Source: Clostridiales bacterium (GTDB taxonomy: Bacteria > Bacillota_A > Clostridia > Peptostreptococcales > Anaerovoracaceae). From it: a stretch of DNA of 19,470 nt. The stretch lies in assembly GCA_015058265.1 (NCBI GenBank), contig SVCR01000004.1:1-19470 (forward strand), given 5' to 3'. Of this stretch, positions 13,945 to 19,470 are shown piece after piece. Made by a program: the position numbers and the translations under genes. The notes beneath the pieces are model-generated. The model saw only the letters and a program-made list of their open reading frames with translations, had not been told where the DNA came from and did no database searches. The stretch's first letter is position 1; the number at the start of each line of letters is the position of its first letter.

Positions 13945-15138
13945 TTACTCGATGATTTCGGTTACAACGCCAGAACCAACAGTCCTTCCGCCTTCTCTGA
14001 TAGCGAATCTCAGTCCTTCTTCGATAGCGATCGGTGTGATCAGCTCGATCTCCATTACTACGTTGTCTCCAGGCATGCACATCTCTGTGCCTTCCGGGAG
14101 GTGAAGATCACCTGTTACGTCTGTTGTTCTGAAGTAGAACTGTGGTCTGTATCCGTTGAAGAATGGTGTGTGGCGGCCGCCCTCTTCCTTCTTCAGTACG
14201 TATACCTGGCCCTTGAACTTTGTGTGTGGGTGGATTGTGCCCGGCTTTGCGAGAACCTGTCCTCTTTCGATCTCTGTTCTCTGTACGCCTCTCAGAAGTG
14301 CTCCGATGTTGTCGCCTGTCTCAGCCTGGTCGAGTGTCTTTCTGAACATCTCTACGCCTGTTACTACGACGCTTCTCTTCTCTTCTGTAAGTCCTACGAT
14401 CTCTACTGTATCACCAGTCTTGAGCATTCCTCTCTCAACTCTTCCTGTTGCTACTGTTCCACGGCCTGTGATCGAGAATACGTCCTCTACTGGCATCAGG
14501 AACGGCTGGTCGTTTGCTCTCTGTGGCTCTGGGATGTAATCATCTACTGCCTGCATCAGCTCTACTACTGCCTCTGCCCACTCTCCTGTTGGATCTTCGA
14601 GTGCCTTCAGTGCGGATCCTCTGATGATCGGTGTGTCGTCGCCAGGGAAATCATACTCGTCGAGGAGTTCTCTTACTTCCATCTCTACGAGGTCGAGGAG
14701 CTCTTCGTCGTCTACCATGTCGCACTTATTGAGGAATACGATGATGTAAGGTACGCCTACCTGTCTCGACAGAAGGATGTGCTCTCTTGTCTGTGGCATT
14801 GGGCCGTCTGTTGCTGCTACTACCAGGATTGCTCCGTCCATCTGAGCTGCTCCTGTGATCATGTTCTTTACATAGTCAGCGTGTCCCGGGCAGTCTACGT
14901 GAGCGTAGTGTCTGTTCGGTGTCTCATACTCTACGTGTGCTGTGGAGATCGTGATTCCTCTTGCCTTTTCTTCAGGCGCCTTGTCGATCTGATCGAATGC
15001 TACGTCGCCACCGAGTCCGTACTTTCTGTTCAGTACAGATGTGATAGCTGCTGTAAGAGTTGTCTTACCGTGGTCAACGTGGCCGATTGTACCGATGTTG
15101 ATATGCGGTTTGGTTCTCTCATATTTCTGCTTTGCCAT
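13945..15138 (-). CDS. tuf: Elongation factor Tu
   Basis: 397 residues, full length. EF-Tu delivers aminoacyl-tRNA to the ribosome as a GTPase. Motifs: GHVDHGKTT (G1), [14 protein letters not shown] (switch I side), [20 protein letters not shown] (G3 region), NKCD (G4) and GSALKALE (G5), then the beta-barrel domains 2 and 3 ending [17 protein letters not shown] before the ATG is a strong ribosome binding site. It lies 42 bases after fusA with no separate promoter that I can identify. Long open frames on the opposite strand are a by-product of its biased codon use. Confidence 0.98.
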   Translation of the reverse strand: MAKQKYERTKPHINIGTIGHVDHGKTTLTAAITSVLNRKYGLGGDVAFDQIDKAPEEKARGITISTAHVEYETPNRHYAHVDCPGHADYVKNMITGAAQMDGAILVVAATDGPMPQTREHILLSRQVGVPYIIVFLNKCDMVDDEELLDLVEMEVRELLDEYDFPGDDTPIIRGSALKALEDPTGEWAEAVVELMQAVDDYIPEPQRANDQPFLMPVEDVFSITGRGTVATGRVERGMLKTGDTVEIVGLTEEKRSVVVTGVEMFRKTLDQAETGDNIGALLRGVQRTEIERGQVLAKPGTIHPHTKFKGQVYVLKKEEGGRHTPFFNGYRPQFYFRTTDVTGDLHLPEGTEMCMPGDNVVMEIELITPIAIEEGLRFAIREGGRTVGSGVVTEIIE

Positions 15139-15180
15139 TTTACATCTCCTCTATTATCGTTATAGAAAAATGAAATTATA

Positions 15181-17247
15181 TTACTTAATGATCTTCTCTG
15201 CGAGACTATCCGGCAGCTTCTCAAAATGGTCGAACTGCATTACGTATACGCCGCGGCCCTGAGTCCTTGAACGCAGGTCGGTAGCATATCCGAACATTTC
15301 TGACAGCGGAACCATTCCTCTGACGATCGCAGCTCCGTTATTGATTTCTGAGCCTTCGATCCTGCCGCGTCTGGAGCTGATGTCTCCGATGACATCTCCC
15401 ATGTAGTTGTCCGGAACTGTTACTTCAACCTTGAAAATAGGCTCAAGCAGTACCGGATCAGCCTTCATGACTGCTTCCTTGAATGCCTTGGAGCCGGCGA
15501 TCTTGAAAGCCATGTCTGAGGAGTCTACTTCATGATATGAACCATCGTAGAGTTCAACGCCAACGTCTACTACGTTATAGCCTGCGAGCGGTCCGGCCTG
15601 CATCGCTTCTTCGATACCTTCCTGTACCTTAGGAATGTATTCCTTAGGTATTGCTCCGCCGACTATGCTGTTCTTGAATTCAAAGCCTTCGCCCGGCTCT
15701 CTCGGATAGAGCTTGATCTTAACATGAGCGTACTGTCCGCTTCCGCCGGTCTGCTTAGCATGCTTGCAGTCGACATCTGCACTCTTCTGTACTGTCTCTT
15801 TGTAAGATACCTGAGGTCTTCCGACATTAGCCTCGACCTTGAACTCTCTGAGAAGTCTGTCTACGATGATCTCCAGATGGAGCTCGCCCATTCCGGCAAT
15901 GATGGTCTGACCTGTGTCAGGATTAGTGTAAGTCCTGAATGTCGGATCCTCTTCTGCCAGCTTAGAAAGAGCTATACCCATCTTTTCCTGACCGATCTTA
16001 GTCTTAGGTTCGATAGCGATCTCGATTACAGGATCCGGGAATTCCATGGATTCCAGTATGATCGGATGCTTTTCGTCACACAGGGTATCTCCTGTTGTCG
16101 TGAACTTCAGTCCGACTGCCGCTGCTATATCTCCCGAATAAACAGTCTCGATCTCGTTACGGTGGTTAGCATGCATCTGCAGGATTCTTCCGAATCTCTC
16201 TTTGCGGTCCTTAGTCGCATTGTATACATGCGAGCCCGAATTGATAGTTCCGGAATATACTCTGAAGAATGCCAGCTTACCTACGAACGGGTCAGCCATG
16301 ATCTTGAATGCAAGAGCAGAGAACGGACCGTCATCATCTGCGTGTCTCTCCTCTTCCTTCTTGGTGTAAGGATTGACGCCCTTGATAGCAGGGACATCCA
16401 GAGGAGACGGCATATAATCTACAACTCCGTCCAGCATCAGCTGAACGCCCTTGTTCCTATATGCTGATCCGCAGAATACAGGATACATATCTCCGCTGAT
16501 AGTCTGCTTACGGATGACTCTCTTGATGTCCTCAACAGGGATTTCCTCCCCTTCAAGATACATCATCATGAGCTCCTCATCGCACTCTGCAACGGACTCA
16601 AGCATCTTGTCTCTCCAGGCCTTAGCCTCATCGAGCATATTCTCCGGAATATCTGTTTCCTCATAGACCTTTCCAAGATCGTCGTCATGGTAGATCTCAG
16701 CCTTCATCTTGATCAGGTCAATGATGCCGACAAAGTCTGCCTCAGATCCGATAGGGATCTGAACGGCTACGGCGTTAGCCTTGAGTCTGTCGTGGATCAT
16801 ATCCAGTACGTGGAAGTAATCAGCTCCGAGGATATCCATCTTGTTAACGAATATCATTCTCGGTACTCCGTACTTCTCAGCCTGTCTCCATACAGTCTCA
16901 CTCTGAGGCTCAACTCCGCCCTTCGCGCAAAGCACCATGACTGCGCCATCGAGTACACGCAGTGATCTCTCTACCTCAACGGTAAAGTCCACGTGTCCCG
17001 GTGTGTCGATGATATTGATTCTTGTGTTCTTCCACTGAGCGGTAGTAGCGGCGGAAGTAATGGTGATTCCGCGTTCCTGCTCCTGCGCCATCCAGTCCAT
17101 AGTGGCAGCGCCTTCGTGGGTTTCTCCAAGCTTGTGGGTCCTGCCTGTGTAGAATAGGATCCTTTCAGTAGTAGTTGTCTTTCCGGCATCGATGTGTGCC
17201 ATTATACCAATGTTCCTGGTATGCTCAAGCTCAAATGCTCTTCCCAT
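15181..17247 (-). CDS. fusA: Elongation factor G
   Basis: 688 residues, the usual EF-G length. This GTPase drives ribosomal translocation and, with RRF, ribosome recycling. [19 protein letters not shown] (G1, about 14-32), [20 protein letters not shown] (G3), NKMDILGAD (G4), and domain IV/V segments such as [11 protein letters not shown] and [12 protein letters not shown] are all present. AAAGGAGG lies before the ATG at 17247. It sits between rpsG (61 bases upstream) and tuf, the classical str order. Confidence 0.98.
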   Translation of the reverse strand: MGRAFELEHTRNIGIMAHIDAGKTTTTERILFYTGRTHKLGETHEGAATMDWMAQEQERGITITSAATTAQWKNTRINIIDTPGHVDFTVEVERSLRVLDGAVMVLCAKGGVEPQSETVWRQAEKYGVPRMIFVNKMDILGADYFHVLDMIHDRLKANAVAVQIPIGSEADFVGIIDLIKMKAEIYHDDDLGKVYEETDIPENMLDEAKAWRDKMLESVAECDEELMMMYLEGEEIPVEDIKRVIRKQTISGDMYPVFCGSAYRNKGVQLMLDGVVDYMPSPLDVPAIKGVNPYTKKEEERHADDDGPFSALAFKIMADPFVGKLAFFRVYSGTINSGSHVYNATKDRKERFGRILQMHANHRNEIETVYSGDIAAAVGLKFTTTGDTLCDEKHPIILESMEFPDPVIEIAIEPKTKIGQEKMGIALSKLAEEDPTFRTYTNPDTGQTIIAGMGELHLEIIVDRLLREFKVEANVGRPQVSYKETVQKSADVDCKHAKQTGGSGQYAHVKIKLYPREPGEGFEFKNSIVGGAIPKEYIPKVQEGIEEAMQAGPLAGYNVVDVGVELYDGSYHEVDSSDMAFKIAGSKAFKEAVMKADPVLLEPIFKVEVTVPDNYMGDVIGDISSRRGRIEGSEINNGAAIVRGMVPLSEMFGYATDLRSRTQGRGVYVMQFDHFEKLPDSLAEKIIK

Positions 17248-17308
17248 TATTTCCTCCTTTCTATCTGCCTAAATACATAGTAATCTGCATATAGTTATCC
17301 GCCCCGGA

Positions 17309-17987
<679 letters not shown>

Positions 17988-18407
17988 TTACTTCTTGACT
18001 TTAGGTCTCTTAGCACCGTATTTCGAACGGCCCTGTCCACGATTGGCTACGCCGGATGCGTCGAGTGTTCCTCTGATGATGTGATATCTTACACCAGGGA
18101 GGTCCTTAACTCTGCCGCCTCTTACAAGAACTACACTGTGCTCCTGAAGATTGTGTCCGATACCAGGGATGTAAGCTGTTACTTCCATTCCGTTGGTCAG
18201 ACGAACTCTGGCAACCTTTCTCAGGGCTGAATTCGGCTTCTTAGGAGTTACAGTCTTAACTGCTACGCATACGCCTCTCTTCTGAGGGGAGTTAACGTTG
18301 GTAAGAGTCTTGCGAAGTGTGTTCATGTTCTTACCAAGTGCAGGAGCTGTAGACTTCTTAACTGTGCTCTGTCTTCCCTGACGTACTAACTGGTTAATTG
18401 TAGGCAT
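17988..18407 (-). CDS. rpsL: 30S ribosomal protein S12
   Basis: 139 residues, typical of clostridial S12 with the short insertion after residue 25. S12 lies at the decoding centre. [12 protein letters not shown] opens the protein; [40 protein letters not shown] and [11 protein letters not shown] are diagnostic. The lysines linked to streptomycin resistance when mutated (in KKPNSA and GRVKDLPG) are wild type. AAAGGAG lies before the ATG. It is the first gene after its own strong promoter, directly downstream of rpoC. Confidence 0.98.
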   Translation of the reverse strand: MPTINQLVRQGRQSTVKKSTAPALGKNMNTLRKTLTNVNSPQKRGVCVAVKTVTPKKPNSALRKVARVRLTNGMEVTAYIPGIGHNLQEHSVVLVRGGRVKDLPGVRYHIIRGTLDASGVANRGQGRSKYGAKRPKVKK

Positions 18408-18442
18408 TCTTTTCTCCTTTCTTAAAAAATTTTTTTATTATA

Positions 18443-18471
18443 GTTCCGAGCACTCAAATAGAGTCTCGAAC
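18443..18471 (-). other. Hairpin at the 5' end of the rpsL leader
   Basis: GTTCGAG-ACTC and GAGT-G-CTCGGAAC pair with two single-base bulges around TATTT. The predicted transcription start (about 18471) is at the base of this hairpin, so the rpsL mRNA would begin with a stem-loop, which could stabilise the message or serve in feedback regulation. An A7T6 stretch follows before the ribosome binding site. Confidence 0.45.
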
Positions 18472-18477
18472 CCCATA

Positions 18478-18506
18478 ATTTTACTGGCAAAGCATTGAAT
18501 TGTCAA
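18478..18506 (-). promoter_or_regulatory. Strong promoter of rpsL-rpsG-fusA-tuf
   Basis: On the - strand a perfect TTGACA (18506-18501) is followed after exactly 17 bases by TAAAAT (18483-18478), five of six matches. The -35 overlaps the loop and arm of the hairpin at 18482-18519. Confidence 0.8.
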
Positions 18507-18519
18507 TGCTTTGCCAGTA
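18482..18519. terminator. 16-bp perfect hairpin after rpoC, overlapping the rpsL promoter
   Basis: TACTGGCAAAGCATTG (18482-18497) pairs perfectly with CAATGCTTTGCCAGTA (18504-18519) around six bases. It begins 11 bases after the rpoC stop. On the - strand it is followed by AAAATTATGG, not a T-run, while on the + strand it is followed by TATTTTTGCTTTT, so the better terminator geometry faces away from the genes. Its role in ending rpoC transcripts is therefore uncertain. Confidence 0.6.
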
Positions 18520-18530
18520 TATTTTTGCTT

Positions 18531-19470
18531 TTATTCAGGAATATACTTCTCACCATAGACTACAGGTGGTTCTTCTTCTGTATCATCTTCAGCTACTGCA
18601 TTTGCAGGCATCTGGAAAGAATCCTCTGATTCAGAAGTTTCTGCCTGAACAGAATCGATATTAGCAGTTCCGTTCATAACCCAGTCATTCTCACCGTAAT
18701 CTACTTCGATACCGCTGTATCTCTTCATTCCTGTTCCGGCCGGAATGAGTTTTCCTATCATGACGTTTTCCTTGAGACCTTCGAGTCTGTCAGTCTTGCC
18801 CTTGATCGACGCGTCTGTAAGAACTCTTGTTGTCTCCTGGAACGATGCTGCTGACAGGAACGAAGCTGTAGCAAGAGCAGCCTTAGTGATACCCAGCAGC
18901 TGTCTGTTGGCAACTGCAGGTTCTCCGCCTTCTGCCTCTACCTTAGCGTTAGCTTCTTCTATCTCGCGTCTCGAGTACTGGCCTCCCGGCAGGAGTCCTG
19001 TATCTCCAGGCTTTTCGACCTTGTACTTGGAGAGCATCTGGCTTACGATGATCTCAATGTGCTTGTCGTTGATATCTACACCCTGCATCTTGTATACTCT
19101 CTGGACTTCTCTCAGGAGATATTCATAAACTCCCTGAACTCCGTTGAGTCTCATGATGTCGTGCGGATCCAGCGGACCTCTGGTGATCTGGTCACCGGCT
19201 TTGACCGTCTGGCCGACTTCTACATTGATCCTCGCACCGAACGGAATTACGTAATTCCTCTCGCCGCCTTCTTCTCTTACGATAACATCGGTCTTATTAT
19301 CTTCTCTAGGCGAGATCTCTGTTACGATGCCGTCGCCCTCGCAGATCTCAGCGAGACCCTTAGGCTTACGCGCTTCGAAAAGCTCCTCAACGCGCGGAAG
19401 ACCCTGTGTGATATCGGATCCGGCAACACCGCCTGTATGGAATGTTCTCATTGTCAGCTGAGTACCCGGC
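18531..19470 (-). CDS. rpoC: RNA polymerase beta' subunit, C-terminal part (5' end outside window)
   Basis: About 313 C-terminal residues of a protein of roughly 1200; the frame is open to the right edge of the window (PGTQLT precedes [11 protein letters not shown]). The conserved beta' C-terminal blocks are clear: [20 protein letters not shown], then [11 protein letters not shown], the [20 protein letters not shown] block with [27 protein letters not shown] and ETTRVLTDA, and [17 protein letters not shown]. An acidic tail ends GEKYIPE. rpsL follows directly, without the L7Ae-like gene often found here in Firmicutes. Confidence 0.97.
   Translation of the reverse strand, partial: PGTQLTMRTFHTGGVAGSDITQGLPRVEELFEARKPKGLAEICEGDGIVTEISPREDNKTDVIVREEGGERNYVIPFGARINVEVGQTVKAGDQITRGPLDPHDIMRLNGVQGVYEYLLREVQRVYKMQGVDINDKHIEIIVSQMLSKYKVEKPGDTGLLPGGQYSRREIEEANAKVEAEGGEPAVANRQLLGITKAALATASFLSAASFQETTRVLTDASIKGKTDRLEGLKENVMIGKLIPAGTGMKRYSGIEVDYGENDWVMNGTANIDSVQAETSESEDSFQMPANAVAEDDTEEEPPVVYGEKYIPE

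Noticed and set aside
13825..15165. 446-codon open frame on the + strand opposite tuf
   Set aside because: It is antisense to a perfectly conserved EF-Tu gene, Cys/Ser/Leu/Tyr-rich in composition, and has no family motifs; it results from tuf codon bias.
15724..16467. 247-codon open frame on the + strand opposite fusA
   Set aside because: Antisense to conserved EF-G with no recognisable domain; a codon-bias shadow.

Overview
The window looks like a chromosomal segment from an anaerobic Clostridia-type Firmicute with moderate G+C. The pointers are DivIVA and SepF, the khpA-rimM-trmD order after rpsP, the ylxM-ffh pair, an Rqc2/RqcH-type NFACT protein and strong AGGAGG ribosome binding sites. 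A placement near Lachnospiraceae or Family XIII is only a guess. Both ends cut through genes: rqcH at the left and rpoC at the right.

Layout. Positions 1-2971 (+ strand): rqcH (3' part), lspA, rluD-type pseudouridine synthase and a flavin reductase, closed by a hairpin at 3001-3028. Everything after that is on the - strand, so gene order runs from high to low coordinates. Read that way, the window starts with rpoC (C-terminus), rpsL, rpsG, fusA and tuf (18531-13945), which form the str region. A gene-free stretch of about 400 bp (13544-13944) follows, holding the tuf terminator and two copies of an 83-nt structured repeat. Then comes an envelope cluster (13543-10168): lepB, a degenerate GGDEF membrane protein, a sigma-factor-like protein fused to a membrane anchor and an outside domain, and three small membrane proteins, one of them a 49-residue gene. 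Next is ylxM-ffh-rpsP-khpA-rimM-trmD (10051-6431), covering protein targeting, ribosome maturation and tRNA methylation. Last is a division cluster (6353-3099): a HlyD-like membrane protein, the YggS-type PLP protein, sepF (apparently frameshifted) and divIVA.

Most genes are ordinary housekeeping genes, tightly packed, with many ATGA or TGATG stop/start overlaps that imply translational coupling. The unusual parts are: (1) the twin 83-nt repeats after tuf, whose conserved blocks align without gaps while the arms between them differ in sequence but stay self-complementary; (2) the lepB-to-ylxM cluster with a sigma-like protein tethered to the membrane, a GGDEF domain that has lost its signature residues, and small membrane proteins of unknown function; (3) two good -35/-10 promoters (ylxM and rpsL) whose TTGACA box lies inside a perfect inverted repeat that directly follows the preceding gene; (4) a one-base frame break in sepF.
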